The position numbers and the translations under genes were made by a program. Shown in pieces: positions 34,101 through 44,238 of a DNA stretch of 64,000 bases; position 1 is the first letter of the stretch, and each line of letters begins with the position of its first letter. Origin of the DNA: Betaproteobacteria bacterium. GTDB taxonomy: Bacteria > Pseudomonadota > Gammaproteobacteria > Burkholderiales > Usitatibacteraceae. The notes under the pieces were generated by a model. It saw nothing but the letters and a program-made list of their open reading frames with translations. It made no database searches and was not told the DNA's origin. Location: NCBI GenBank assembly GCA_016709665.1, contig JADJMI010000004.1:62001-126000 (forward strand), written 5' to 3'.

Positions 34101-35230
34101 CAACCCGCCGGCGGAACCGGGGGCGGCATGTTGGCGAAGAGCATCGCGAGCTCGGGCACGTCGCCCGCCTTGGCCCACTGCGCCATGCCCGCCTTCCACA
34201 CGAGCGAGGCGCGCGTGAGCTGCCCGCTCGCCGCCTGCTGCGCGAGCGCGTTCGCGTCGAAGGGCCCGGCCTGCTGGCCGTTCACGGCCACGTGGAAGGA
34301 CGCCGCGCCGGGAATCGGGGGCGGCATCGCGGCACCGGCCGCCGGCGCGCCGCCCATGCCGATGCCTCCCGTGCCGCCCGTCATCGCGTTGACCATCTGC
34401 GCACCCATGGCGAGGCCGGCGCCCAGGCCCACGCCCGCGCCAGCCGCGCCGCCCGGGTTGTTGGCGGCATCGCGGATGGCCGAGGCCGTCTCGTACTGCG
34501 TGTAGGCCTGCAGGTTGCCGATGGCCGCCATGGCGCCGCGCTTGTCGATGGCCTTCTCGACTTCCTCCGGCAGGCCGATGTCCTGCACCTGCACCTCGAC
34601 GAGCTCGAGGCCCATCGCGAGGAAATCGCCCGCGAGCCGGTCCTTCAGGCGGTTGCCGAGCTCGGTGACCTTCGCCTCGAGGTCGATGACCGGGATGCCG
34701 ATCTCGGGCATCACCTCCTTGATCCGCAGGCCGATCTTGCCGCGCAGGTTCTCCTGCACCTCGGCCAGCGTGAAGCGGTTGTCGGTGCCGACCAGGTCCT
34801 TCACGAACGTGCCGGCATCCTTCACGCGGATGGCGTACAGGCCGAAGGAGGTGACGCGCACGACGCCGAAATCCGGGTCGCGCATCGTGGCCGGCCCGGG
34901 CGTGCCCCACTTGAGGTCCGTGAACTTGCGCGTCGAGCAGAAGTAGACCTCGGCCTTGAACGGGCTGTTGAAGCCGTATTTCCAGCCCTTGAGCGTGGCG
35001 AGGATGGGCAGGTTCTGCGTGGTGAGCTCGTGCGTGCCGGGCTGGAAAACGTCCGCGAGCTTGCCCTCGTTGATGAAGACGGCGACCTGGCCCTCGCGCA
35101 CCACGAGCTTCGCGCCGTACTTGATCTCGTTCTGGTAGCGCTCGAAGCGGTAGGCGAGCGTGTCGTTGGTGTCGTCGAGCCACTCGACGATGTCGACCAG
35201 TTCGCCCATCAACTTGTCCCAGAGAGCCAT
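34100..35230 (-). CDS. SPFH-domain protein with C-terminal GYF_2 domain (YdjI-like)
   Basis: Protein of 376 aa of the stomatin/prohibitin-like group sometimes named virion core protein. The SPFH part (about residues 25-260) includes QNEIKYGAKLVVREGQVAVF and VEVQVQDIGLPEEVEKAIDK. A Gly/Ala/Met-rich linker (about 265-310) leads to a GYF_2-type domain: FHVAVNGQQAGPFDANALAQ (about 315-375). There is no clear membrane helix. ATG 35230 with AAGGA upstream was chosen over an earlier in-frame start that would translate a REP-like repeat. It is coupled to the zinc-ribbon gene. Confidence 0.85.
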   Translation of the reverse strand: MALWDKLMGELVDIVEWLDDTNDTLAYRFERYQNEIKYGAKLVVREGQVAVFINEGKLADVFQPGTHELTTQNLPILATLKGWKYGFNSPFKAEVYFCSTRKFTDLKWGTPGPATMRDPDFGVVRVTSFGLYAIRVKDAGTFVKDLVGTDNRFTLAEVQENLRGKIGLRIKEVMPEIGIPVIDLEAKVTELGNRLKDRLAGDFLAMGLELVEVQVQDIGLPEEVEKAIDKRGAMAAIGNLQAYTQYETASAIRDAANNPGGAAGAGVGLGAGLAMGAQMVNAMTGGTGGIGMGGAPAAGAAMPPPIPGAASFHVAVNGQQAGPFDANALAQQAASGQLTRASLVWKAGMAQWAKAGDVPELAMLFANMPPPVPPAG

Positions 35231-35282
35231 GTCGGTTCCTTTCGTCTCGCGCCGTCGTCCGACGCGAAGGCGAGGGACCCAG

Positions 35283-35313
35283 CCGCCGGATTCCCGCCTG
35301 CGCGGAAACGACG
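35283..35313. repeat. Degenerate REP-like palindrome (ATTCCCGC...GCGGGAAT type)
   Basis: GGATTCCCGCCTGCGCGGAAACGACGA-like sequence (core ATTCCCGCCTGCGCGGAAAC at 35300-35319 region, start approximate) matches the widespread proteobacterial repeat with ATTCCC/GGGAAT ends, with one arm decayed. Conceptual translation of this repeat gives the well-known spurious SFPRRRES and DSRLRGNDE peptides, both present here. Confidence 0.55.
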
Positions 35314-35396
35314 AGGCCCCGTTGAGCGGGGGCAGCGGCAAATTGAGCGGGTAAGGTACCCTTGATGCCCCCCCGTTTCAATATCGAATTTTCGCC

Positions 35397-36200
35397 ATGC
35401 CCGCCACCGTCTCCCAGCTGTGGGTCTATCCCGTGAAGAGCCTGAAGGGCATCCGCCTCGAGGCCACCCGCGTCACCGCGCGCGGGCTCGCCCACGACCG
35501 GCGCTTCGTGGTCGTCGATGCGGGCGGCGTTTTCCTCACCCAGCGGGAGTTCCCGGCCATGGCCACGGTCTGGACCGAGATCGCCGGCGACGAGTTGCGC
35601 CTCGCGGCGCCGGGATTCGACGAGGTGGCGATTCCCCTCGAACCGTCGGCGGGAGAGGCGCTGGCGGTGGAGGTCTGGAACAGCCGCACGCCGGCGATCG
35701 CGCCGTCGCCCGGGGCCGACCGATGGCTCTCCGAAGTCCTGGGCCGGGCCTGCCGCCTCGCCTACATGCCCGACAGCACGCGCCGCGAATCGAACGCGAG
35801 CCATGCCGGCCCGGGCCGGCTCGTGGGCTACGCCGACGGCTATGCCCATCTCGTCGTCTCCGAGGCCTCGCTGGCGGCACTCAACGCCCGGCTCGCCGGG
35901 CCCGTGACGATGGATCGCTTCCGCCCCAATATCGTGCTGGCAGGCACCGGGGCCTTCGAGGAAGACGCCTGGACGGCGTTCGTGGCCGGCACGGCACGTT
36001 TTCGCATGGCGAAGCCCTGCGGCCGCTGCCAGGTCACGACGACGGACCAGGCGACGGGCGAAGTGACGGGCCCGGAGCCCCTCGCCACCCTGGGCGCCTG
36101 GCGGCCGAGCGAGGCGTTCGGCGCCCGCTTCGGCATGAACGCCGTGACGCTCTCGGAAGGGGACTTGCGCGTGGGGGACGAGGCGCGTCCGGCCGGATGA
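35397..36200 (+). CDS. MOSC domain protein (molybdenum cofactor sulfurase C-terminal-like)
   Basis: Protein of 267 aa with the MOSC N-terminal beta-barrel (QLWVYPVKSLKGIRLEA at the start) followed by the MOSC domain. FRMAKPCGRCQVTTTDQATG (about residues 202-221) carries the conserved Cys, as in YcbX and mitochondrial amidoxime-reducing component proteins that bind molybdenum cofactor. YcbX-like proteins usually have a fused or partner ferredoxin; none is fused here. It could reduce N-hydroxylated compounds or handle sulfur. ATG 35397 lies after an AT-richer stretch. Confidence 0.88.
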   Translation: MPATVSQLWVYPVKSLKGIRLEATRVTARGLAHDRRFVVVDAGGVFLTQREFPAMATVWTEIAGDELRLAAPGFDEVAIPLEPSAGEALAVEVWNSRTPAIAPSPGADRWLSEVLGRACRLAYMPDSTRRESNASHAGPGRLVGYADGYAHLVVSEASLAALNARLAGPVTMDRFRPNIVLAGTGAFEEDAWTAFVAGTARFRMAKPCGRCQVTTTDQATGEVTGPEPLATLGAWRPSEAFGARFGMNAVTLSEGDLRVGDEARPAG

Positions 36201-36226
36201 TAGGATCGCGGGAAGAGTTCGCCCCG

Positions 36227-37585
36227 ATGAACACCCCCTCCGCCGACGCCACGCCGCTCATCCCGGCCCCGCCTCCGTATCGCCTCACGCGCCGATTCTC
36301 CATCGCCGCCTTCGCGAGCGTGGTCGCGTTTGCCGGCGCACTCGGCTGGGTGCTCTCCGTTCTCTTGCATGACCGCCTGCTCACGCGCGACGCCGAGGTC
36401 ACGATGGAATTCGTGCAGAGCGTCGTGAGCACGGACGAGACGGCGCGCCAGTTCTCCCCGCCGGTTACCCCAGCCCTCGAGGACACGCTGCGCCACTTCG
36501 CCCAGATGCCGGACGTGCTGCGTGCCAACGTGTACACGCCCGACCGGCGGGCGCTTTGGTCCAGCGACCGCAACATCCAGGGCCGCACCTTCGACCACAA
36601 CGACGAACTCGACCGCGCGCTCGCCGGAGGCATCGTCTTCAAGAGCGGCGCGGTCAGCAAGGAAGAACACGTCGCGGCCGCCAAGGCGCTGGCGGGGGAT
36701 CACAACCGGTACTTCGTCGAGATCTACGTGCCGGTGCGCGACCCTGCGGGCAAGGTCGTGGGCGTCGTCGAGCTCTACAAGACGCCCGACGCGCTCTTCG
36801 ACGCCATCGCCGGCGGCCAGCGCACCATCGCGATCGTCTCCGCGCTGGGCGGCCTGCTGCTCTTCGCCGTACTGCTGGGCATCGTGCGCCGTGCCGACCG
36901 GATCATGCAGGACCAGCAACGGCGCCTGGTCGAGGGCGAGCGCCTGGGAGCCGTGGGCGAGATGGCCGCCACCGTGGCCCATGCCATCCGCAACCCCCTC
37001 TCGTCGATCCGCACTTCCGTCGAAGTCGCCGTCGATCCGGGCAATTCGGATTTCCGGGAGTCCGCCGAGGACATCGTGACGGAGGTCGACAAGATCGAGG
37101 AGTGGATCCGCCAGCTCCTCGTGTTCTCGCGACCGGGCAGCATCGCGCGCGAGACCCTCGACCCGAACGGCCTGGTGAGGAAGACGCTCGCGACGGCCTC
37201 GAGGGATGCGTCCCGCGCCCACGTGAAGGTCGACCTGCGCCTGGCCGACCCGCCACCGTCCGCACGCGGCGACGGCATGCTGGTGGAGCACGTGCTGGTG
37301 AGCCTCGTGGGCAACGCGATCGACGCGATGGCCACGGGCGGCACGCTCACGTTGACGACCCGGGCCTCGAACGCGGGCTGCGAGATCCTGGTCGCCGACA
37401 CGGGGCCGGGCATCCGCGCGCAGGACCTGCCGCGCGTCTTCGAGCCCTTCTATTCCACCAAGACGCGCGGCACGGGCCTGGGCCTCGCGCTCGCGCGCCG
37501 CCTCGTCGAGCGCATGGGCGGCACGCTCTCGCTCGAGAACGGCGAGGCGACCGGCGCCGTGGCCCGCCTCCACCTGCCCGCCTGA
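36227..37585 (+). CDS. Membrane sensor histidine kinase of NtrB-like type
   Basis: Two-component sensor of 452 aa. TM1 is at about residues 22-44, a periplasmic sensing region of about 150 aa follows (holding PDVLRANVYTPDRRALW), and TM2 is at about residues 200-222. The HisKA domain has the phospho-acceptor His252 in VAHAIRNPLSSIR. The ATPase domain has VGNAIDAMA (N box), VADTGPGI (G1) and GTGLGLALARR (G2). The ATG at 36227 is preceded by GGAAGAG; an alternative ATG lies at 36197. Seven bases separate it from its response regulator gene. The signal is unknown. Confidence 0.93.
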   Translation: MNTPSADATPLIPAPPPYRLTRRFSIAAFASVVAFAGALGWVLSVLLHDRLLTRDAEVTMEFVQSVVSTDETARQFSPPVTPALEDTLRHFAQMPDVLRANVYTPDRRALWSSDRNIQGRTFDHNDELDRALAGGIVFKSGAVSKEEHVAAAKALAGDHNRYFVEIYVPVRDPAGKVVGVVELYKTPDALFDAIAGGQRTIAIVSALGGLLLFAVLLGIVRRADRIMQDQQRRLVEGERLGAVGEMAATVAHAIRNPLSSIRTSVEVAVDPGNSDFRESAEDIVTEVDKIEEWIRQLLVFSRPGSIARETLDPNGLVRKTLATASRDASRAHVKVDLRLADPPPSARGDGMLVEHVLVSLVGNAIDAMATGGTLTLTTRASNAGCEILVADTGPGIRAQDLPRVFEPFYSTKTRGTGLGLALARRLVERMGGTLSLENGEATGAVARLHLPA

Positions 37586-37591
37586 TCGCCC

Positions 37592-38989
<1,398 letters not shown>

Positions 38990-38992
38990 CCT

Positions 38993-39379
38993 TCAGTCGC
39001 CGCGGGCGCGGAGCGCCCACGTCGCGAGCACGATCCATCCGGCCATGAAGGCCGACCCGCCGATCGGCGCCAGGACGCCGAGCGACACCGCCGCGAAGGC
39101 GAGGCTGTAGAGCGAGCCGCAGAAGGCGGCGATGCCGGCCAGGAGCAGCGCGCCCGACAGCACGACGAGCCGCGAAGGCGACGGGCCCCGCGCGAGGATT
39201 CCCACGGCGAGGAGGCCCAGGCCATGCACGAGCTGGTACTGGACGGCCGTCTGCAGGAGCCGCGCGGCCTCCGGGTGGGGGGCGGACTTCGCGGCATGGG
39301 CGCTCACCGCGCCCAGGGCGACCCCGGCCGCGAGCACGAGCGCTCCCGCGACGACGAAGAACCTCGCGGTGCCGTTCAA
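38993..39379 (-). CDS. DUF423 family membrane protein
   Basis: Small inner-membrane protein of 128 aa with four helices. AAGVALGAVSAHAAK near the N-terminus and GSLYSLA and LAPIGGSAFMAGWI further on are DUF423 signatures. No activity is established for the family. The start is most likely a TTG at 39379 overlapping the RND gene stop (TTGA), which gives the usual family length. Confidence 0.85.
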   Translation of the reverse strand: MNGTARFFVVAGALVLAAGVALGAVSAHAAKSAPHPEAARLLQTAVQYQLVHGLGLLAVGILARGPSPSRLVVLSGALLLAGIAAFCGSLYSLAFAAVSLGVLAPIGGSAFMAGWIVLATWALRARGD

Positions 39380-41718
39380 GGGCGCGCTTGCGCGGCCGGC
39401 TTGTGCGGCTTCAGCAGGAACGCCGCGAGGGCGGGCAGCAGGAAGAGCGCGCCCAGCATGTTCAGGAAGAACATGAACGCGAGCAGTATGCCCATGTCGG
39501 CCTGGAACTTGAGGGCCGACATGGCCCACGTGCCCACCCCGAGGGTCATCGTGACGGCGGTGAAGACCATCGCCGTGCCGCGCTCCTTGAGGGCGTCGAA
39601 GAAGGCGTCGGCGAGGCTCTTGCCTTCCTCGAGGTGCACCTCGATGCGGTCGTAGAGGTAGATGCCGTAGTCCACGCCCACGCCGACGCCCAGCGCGATC
39701 ACCGGGAGCGTCGACACCTTGAGGCCGATGCCCAGGACCGGCATGAGCGCCTCGCACAGCACCGATACGATGGCGAGCGGGATGAGGATGCACAGCGTCG
39801 CGCGGAAGGACCGGAACGTGATCATGCACATCACGAGCAGCGCGCCGAAGATGGCGAAGTTCATCTCCCAGCGCGCCGAGTCCACCGCCTCGTTCGTGGC
39901 GGCCATCACGCCCACGTTGCCGGTGGCGAGCTTGAACTCGAGCTTGGGCGTGTTGTGGGCCTGCGCGAAGTCCTTCACGTTCGCCACGAGCGAGGCGATG
40001 GTCTCGCCCTGCTGGTCCGTGGTGAAGATGAGCACCTGCATGGCGCTGCAGTCCGGGTTGAGGAGCCCGGTCGCGGTGTCGATGGGGGTCACGCTCTGGG
40101 CCATCACCTGCGGGTCGCGCGGCAGCTGGCGCCACTTGAGGTTGCCTTCGTTGAACCCGGCGTTCACGCCCTTGGCGAGGCCCGGCAGCGAGATCACCGA
40201 CTGGGTGCCCGGCGCGTTCTGCATGAACCAGTCGAAGCGTTCGATCACGCTCATGATCTCGTACTGCGTGCACGCGCCCTGCACGTCCTTCGTCTGCGCC
40301 ACGACGCCGAGCGTGTTGGTGCCCATGGCGAACTTCTCGACGATCTTCGCGTTGTCCGCGTTGTAGCGCGAGTCGGGACGCAGCTCCGGGACGCCGATGC
40401 CGTAATCGCCCACCTTGAGCTTGTGCGCGCCCACGATGCCCGCCGCGAGTATCACGGCGGAAATCGCCACGATGAGCGTGGCGCGGCCGCGCTGGACGCA
40501 GCCCGAGGCCGCGCGCCAGACCCGCTCCACGCGGCTTTCCTGGTAGGCCTCCTGCGTCGCCGCCGTGCGCGTGATCGTGATGTGCGAGAGCATGATCGGC
40601 AGCAGCATCTTGTTGGTGACGATCATCCACGCGACGCCGAGCGAGGCCGTGATGCCCAGCTCGCGCACGATGTCGATCGGGATGAGCATGATCACCGCGA
40701 AGCCGAGCACGTTCGTGAGGAGCGCGAGAGTGCCCGGGATGAAAAGGCGCGCGAAAGAGCGCTTGGCGGCCGTGAGGCTGTCGGTGCCGGCGACCACCTC
40801 CCGCTCCCACGTCTTCGTCATCTGCACGGCGTGCGAGACGCCGATCGAGAAGATGAGGAAGGGCACGAGGATCGACAACGGGTCGATGCCGTAGCCCAGG
40901 ATGGGCAGCGTGCCCAGCAGCCACAGCACCGGCATCATCGCCACCACGAGCGCCACCGCCGTGAGCTTCAGGTCCTTCACGAACCAGAGCATGAGCGCCG
41001 CGGTGATCGCGAAGGCGATGCCGAAGAAGGTGAGCACGCCGCGCGCGCCCTCCCGGATGTCGCCCACGGCCTTGGCGAAGCCGATGATGTGGACGGTGTG
41101 CTTGTCGCTCTGGTACTTGGCCCGGATCTCCTCGAGCTTGTTCGAGAGCTCGAAATACTTGAGCCGCTCGCCCGTCTGCGGGTCGATCTCGAGCAGCCCG
41201 GCGGTGACGAGCGCGCCGGTGAAGTCCGTCGCGACGGTGCGGCCGATCTCGCTCGACTTCTGCACGTTGGCGCGCACCTGCTTCAGGTCGGCGTCCGTGC
41301 CCTGGAAGGTGGCGGGGATCACGTTGCCGCCGGCGAAGCCCTCCTCGATCACCTCGATGAAGCGCGTGTTGGGCGTGAAGAGCGACTTGACGCTCGGCCG
41401 GTCGACGCCATTCAGCAGGAACAGGTCGTCCGTGATGCCCTTCAGCTTCGCCATGTACTCCTTGTTGAAGATGTCGCCGTCCTTCTGGACGATCGCCACG
41501 GCGATGCGGTTCGCGCCCCCGAAGACCTTCTCGTAGTCGCGGTAGACCTGCATGTAGGGATGCTTGAGCGGCACCATCTTGTTGAAGCCGGCATCCACGG
41601 TGAGCCGCGAGGCCGAGGCCACGAAGATCACGGTGAGCACGCCGAAGACGGCGAGCAGCACCTTGCGGTTGCCGAAGACGAAGGCGGAGACGGCCTGGAT
41701 GATCGCGGTGAGGTTCAT
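39376..41718 (-). CDS. MMPL-type RND superfamily permease (HAE3-like)
   Basis: Inner-membrane transporter of 780 aa with the 1+5+1+5 helix pattern of MMPL/HpnN-type exporters: TM1 about residues 18-38, large loop with PHYMQV-like KHPYMQVYRDYEKVFGG, TM2-6 at about 225-390, second loop, and TM8-12 from about 625. Acidic TM4 and TM10 residues appear near FSIGVSHAVQ and GVGVGVDYGIYLYDR. It lies between a YCF48-like gene and DUF423. With DUF1329 and DUF1302 upstream it forms a conserved module seen in degraders of hydrophobic compounds. Transport direction and substrate are not known; lipids are a reasonable guess. Confidence 0.88.
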   Translation of the reverse strand: MNLTAIIQAVSAFVFGNRKVLLAVFGVLTVIFVASASRLTVDAGFNKMVPLKHPYMQVYRDYEKVFGGANRIAVAIVQKDGDIFNKEYMAKLKGITDDLFLLNGVDRPSVKSLFTPNTRFIEVIEEGFAGGNVIPATFQGTDADLKQVRANVQKSSEIGRTVATDFTGALVTAGLLEIDPQTGERLKYFELSNKLEEIRAKYQSDKHTVHIIGFAKAVGDIREGARGVLTFFGIAFAITAALMLWFVKDLKLTAVALVVAMMPVLWLLGTLPILGYGIDPLSILVPFLIFSIGVSHAVQMTKTWEREVVAGTDSLTAAKRSFARLFIPGTLALLTNVLGFAVIMLIPIDIVRELGITASLGVAWMIVTNKMLLPIMLSHITITRTAATQEAYQESRVERVWRAASGCVQRGRATLIVAISAVILAAGIVGAHKLKVGDYGIGVPELRPDSRYNADNAKIVEKFAMGTNTLGVVAQTKDVQGACTQYEIMSVIERFDWFMQNAPGTQSVISLPGLAKGVNAGFNEGNLKWRQLPRDPQVMAQSVTPIDTATGLLNPDCSAMQVLIFTTDQQGETIASLVANVKDFAQAHNTPKLEFKLATGNVGVMAATNEAVDSARWEMNFAIFGALLVMCMITFRSFRATLCILIPLAIVSVLCEALMPVLGIGLKVSTLPVIALGVGVGVDYGIYLYDRIEVHLEEGKSLADAFFDALKERGTAMVFTAVTMTLGVGTWAMSALKFQADMGILLAFMFFLNMLGALFLLPALAAFLLKPHKPAAQARP

Positions 41719-41727
41719 GGCGCCGTC

Positions 41728-42711
41728 CTATTTCTTGTGCGTGGGCAGCGGCACTTCGCTCGCGCCGGTCTCGCCGAAAAGCAGGACCCGGTTCGGCGCG
41801 CCCAGGAGGACCTGGGCGTAGGCCTTCGTCACCCCCGTGGCGAGCGGCCCGAAGGACTGGCCGTTGTCGCGGGAGACGAGGACCGTGCCGCCCGCGCCGG
41901 CGAGGACGAGGGTCCCGTCCGGCAGGCGCGTGCCGCCCATGAGCGTCGCGACGGAAGCGTTGTCGATGCCCTTCCACGTCTTTCCGCCGTCGGTCGTGCG
42001 GAAGATGCGGCCGCGCAGGCCGAAGGCGACGAGCGAGCCGTCCCCGGCCACCACGCCGCCGAAGAGCGACCCCTTGTAGGGCGAGGGAACGGGCGTGAAG
42101 GTCTTGCCGGCGTCGGCCGAGAGCAGGATCGTTCCCGCCTCGCCCAGCACGACGAGCCGGCCGTCCTCGAGGGCGAGCATCGCGTTCAGGTGCTTGTCGT
42201 CCTCGATCGCCTTGCGCGGATTCCACGTCCGGCCGCCATCGGCCGTTTCGTAGAACGCCCCGTAGGCGCCGATCGCGTAGCCGCGATCCTTGTCCAGGAA
42301 GTGCACGTCGAGCAGCGGACGCTGCTCGCTCGGCGCCGAGAACTGCTGCACCCAGTTCTCCCCGCCGTCGGTCGTCGCGAGGATGATCGAGTCGTGCCCG
42401 ACCGCCCAGCCCGTCTTCGCGTCGAGCATCGCGATGGCCGTGAGCAGGGGCGCGGGCGGCGACTTCGCGCGCCGCCACGTCTTGCCTTCGTCGTCCGACA
42501 GGACGATGTAGCCGCGGTCGCCGATCGCGACGATGCGGCTGCCGTGCCGGGCGGCGTCGACGAGCATCAGGCGTTGCATCGTGACCGGGCCGAACGGCGC
42601 GGCGGTCGCCGCGGTCGCGGCCGGCGCCGGGTCCGCCCCTTGCGAGGGGCCCGCGGCGAGCGCGAATCCCGCGCAGGCGAACGCGCAGGCAAGCGTGAAT
42701 CGGCTGCTCAT
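41728..42711 (-). CDS. YCF48/BNR-repeat propeller protein, exported
   Basis: Protein of 327 aa with a signal peptide (about residues 1-25) and repeated Asp-box style strands typical of photosystem II assembly factor YCF48-like propellers: LSDDEGKTWRR, TTDGGENWVQQ, TADGGRTWNPR, SADAGKTFTPV, TTDGGKTWKGI and SRDNGQSFGPL. It is probably a periplasmic scaffold for the adjacent RND permease (inference from gene order); it has nothing to do with photosynthesis here. ATG 42711 with GAGAAGG was chosen. Confidence 0.88.
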   Translation of the reverse strand: MSSRFTLACAFACAGFALAAGPSQGADPAPAATAATAAPFGPVTMQRLMLVDAARHGSRIVAIGDRGYIVLSDDEGKTWRRAKSPPAPLLTAIAMLDAKTGWAVGHDSIILATTDGGENWVQQFSAPSEQRPLLDVHFLDKDRGYAIGAYGAFYETADGGRTWNPRKAIEDDKHLNAMLALEDGRLVVLGEAGTILLSADAGKTFTPVPSPYKGSLFGGVVAGDGSLVAFGLRGRIFRTTDGGKTWKGIDNASVATLMGGTRLPDGTLVLAGAGGTVLVSRDNGQSFGPLATGVTKAYAQVLLGAPNRVLLFGETGASEVPLPTHKK

Positions 42712-42722
42712 GCCTTCTCTCC

Positions 42723-42777
42723 CCAAAGAAAAGGGGGCAATCCCGTCTGGCGGTTCGACCCGCCCGGAACTGCCCCC
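42723..42777 (-). terminator. Hairpin with T-tract between DUF1329 and YCF48-like genes
   Basis: On the minus strand the outer stem GGGGGCA/TGCCCCC (42771-42777 / 42733-42739) encloses a smaller GGCGG/CCGCC hairpin and is followed by TTTTCTTTG. It probably causes partial termination or processing between the two genes. Confidence 0.55.
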
Positions 42778-42802
42778 GGCCGTCCCGTCGCCGGGACGCG
42801 CG

Positions 42803-44167
42803 CTAGCGGTTGCCGAGGCCCCGCAGGCTGTTCGGGTTGTAGTCCGCGCCGGAGCGCTTGATCGCCTCGTAGATCTTGGTCTCCTCGTTGCGCAGGCCCA
42901 TCGCGATGTAACGGCCGGATTGCAGGTCGTTGTGGACCTCGATCGTGCCGAAGAACATCGGGACGTTGTACCAGATCTCGTTGTGCTGTTCCGAGAAGCG
43001 CCAGAGTTCGCCCCGGCCGTCGTACTTGTCGCTCGCGAGCGGGGCCCAGCTGTCCTCGTCCAGGAAGAACACGCGCTTGGCGTAGATGTGGCTGGTGCCC
43101 GGCTTGAGCGTGGCCTCCACCACCCAGACCCGGCGCAGCTCGTAGCGCGCGAGGTCCTGGTTGATGTGGCCGGCCTTGAGCACGTCCGCGTACTTGAGAT
43201 TGGGCGCGGTGAGGCGATAGGAGTTGTACGGCATGTACATCTCCTTCTTGCCCAGGAGCTTCCAGTTGTAGCGGTCGGTCGCCCCGTTGAACATCCCGAA
43301 GTCGTCGTTGGTGCGCAACCCGTCGGCGGCCGTTCCCGGGTTGTCGTAGGCGACGTTCGGGGCGAGGCGCACGCGGCGCTGGCCGGGGTTGTAGGTCCAC
43401 GCCGAGCGCGGTTCCTTCGCCTGGTCCACCGTCTCGTGCACCAGCAGGATCTGGCCCGCGAGCCGCGCCGGCGCCGTCGTCACCTGCAGGTAGTTGAGGA
43501 TCTTGTTGGGCTCCCGGTCCTTCACCGCCTTGCTGCAGTTGCCGTACTGGTTGTCGTATTCGTACTCGAACTTGACGATCGCGTAGTCGCCCGTGCGGGT
43601 GACGGCGGCCTGCGCCCAGTTCTGCGCGAACGTGTCGCCCTTGTAGCGCAGCGTGGCGTTCCAGATGGCCTCGTTGCCGTCCTTCGGGATGGGGAAGGGG
43701 ATGCCGCCCGTGCAGCCGACGACGCCGTTGCCGCCGGGCGCCAGCTTCGACTTGGCCGCGCATTCCTTCGTCTCCGTGTAATGGCAGGCCGGGAACGCCG
43801 CCGTGCGCCGCGTCGGGAACACGATCATCTTGTAGTCCGGGTACTTCTTGAGCATGGCCATCTGCCCGGCCGTGAGCTGGTCCTTGTACTTGTCCGCGCT
43901 CTTGCCGTCGATGGTGAAGAGCGGCTTGTCGTTGGGGAAAGGATCGGGATACTGCCCGCCGGCCTTGAACCCGGCCACCGGCTTGGTGATCCCGCCGTCC
44001 CAGGCCGGGATGGTTCCGGCCGCGTTGCCGGCCTTCTCCGCGCCGAGCGGGGTGAGCGTGGTGCCGAGCTTCGCGAGATCGGCGGCCGACAGCTCGGCGG
44101 CCACGGGCAGCGCGAACGCGGCGCCCGCGGCGAACAGGGCCAGGGCCTTCGTCTTGTAGGCGTACAT
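42803..44167 (-). CDS. DUF1329 family exported protein
   Basis: Periplasmic or outer-membrane-associated protein of 454 aa with a signal peptide (about residues 1-24, ending PVAAE). Typical DUF1329 stretches include LTPLGAEKAGNAAGTIPAWD, the PNDKPLFTID region, and EDSWAPLASDKYDGRGELWR in the C-terminal half. The fold is thought to resemble lipoprotein-carrier LolA/LolB-like half barrels (family knowledge, moderate certainty). GGAGGAG lies before the ATG at 44167. It always seems to travel with DUF1302, which is directly upstream here. Confidence 0.9.
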   Translation of the reverse strand: MYAYKTKALALFAAGAAFALPVAAELSAADLAKLGTTLTPLGAEKAGNAAGTIPAWDGGITKPVAGFKAGGQYPDPFPNDKPLFTIDGKSADKYKDQLTAGQMAMLKKYPDYKMIVFPTRRTAAFPACHYTETKECAAKSKLAPGGNGVVGCTGGIPFPIPKDGNEAIWNATLRYKGDTFAQNWAQAAVTRTGDYAIVKFEYEYDNQYGNCSKAVKDREPNKILNYLQVTTAPARLAGQILLVHETVDQAKEPRSAWTYNPGQRRVRLAPNVAYDNPGTAADGLRTNDDFGMFNGATDRYNWKLLGKKEMYMPYNSYRLTAPNLKYADVLKAGHINQDLARYELRRVWVVEATLKPGTSHIYAKRVFFLDEDSWAPLASDKYDGRGELWRFSEQHNEIWYNVPMFFGTIEVHNDLQSGRYIAMGLRNEETKIYEAIKRSGADYNPNSLRGLGNR

Positions 44168-44208
44168 GGGGTTCTCCTCCTCCGTTATATGTTTGTGCGC
44201 GCGGGGCC

Positions 44209-44232
44209 GGCGGGGCGCCGGAGCGCCCCGCC
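44209..44232 (-). other. GC-rich hairpin between DUF1302 and DUF1329
   Basis: A perfect 10-base stem (GGCGGGGCGC / GCGCCCCGCC) with a CGGA loop lies 6 bases after the DUF1302 stop. No T-run follows, so it is more likely an mRNA-stabilising or processing element than a full terminator. Confidence 0.45.
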
Positions 44233-44238
44233 CGTCCG

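Noticed and set aside
35231..35341. Longer start of the SPFH protein
   Set aside because: The added residues are a translation of the REP-like repeat (SFPRRRESGG); the ATG at 35230 has a ribosome binding site.
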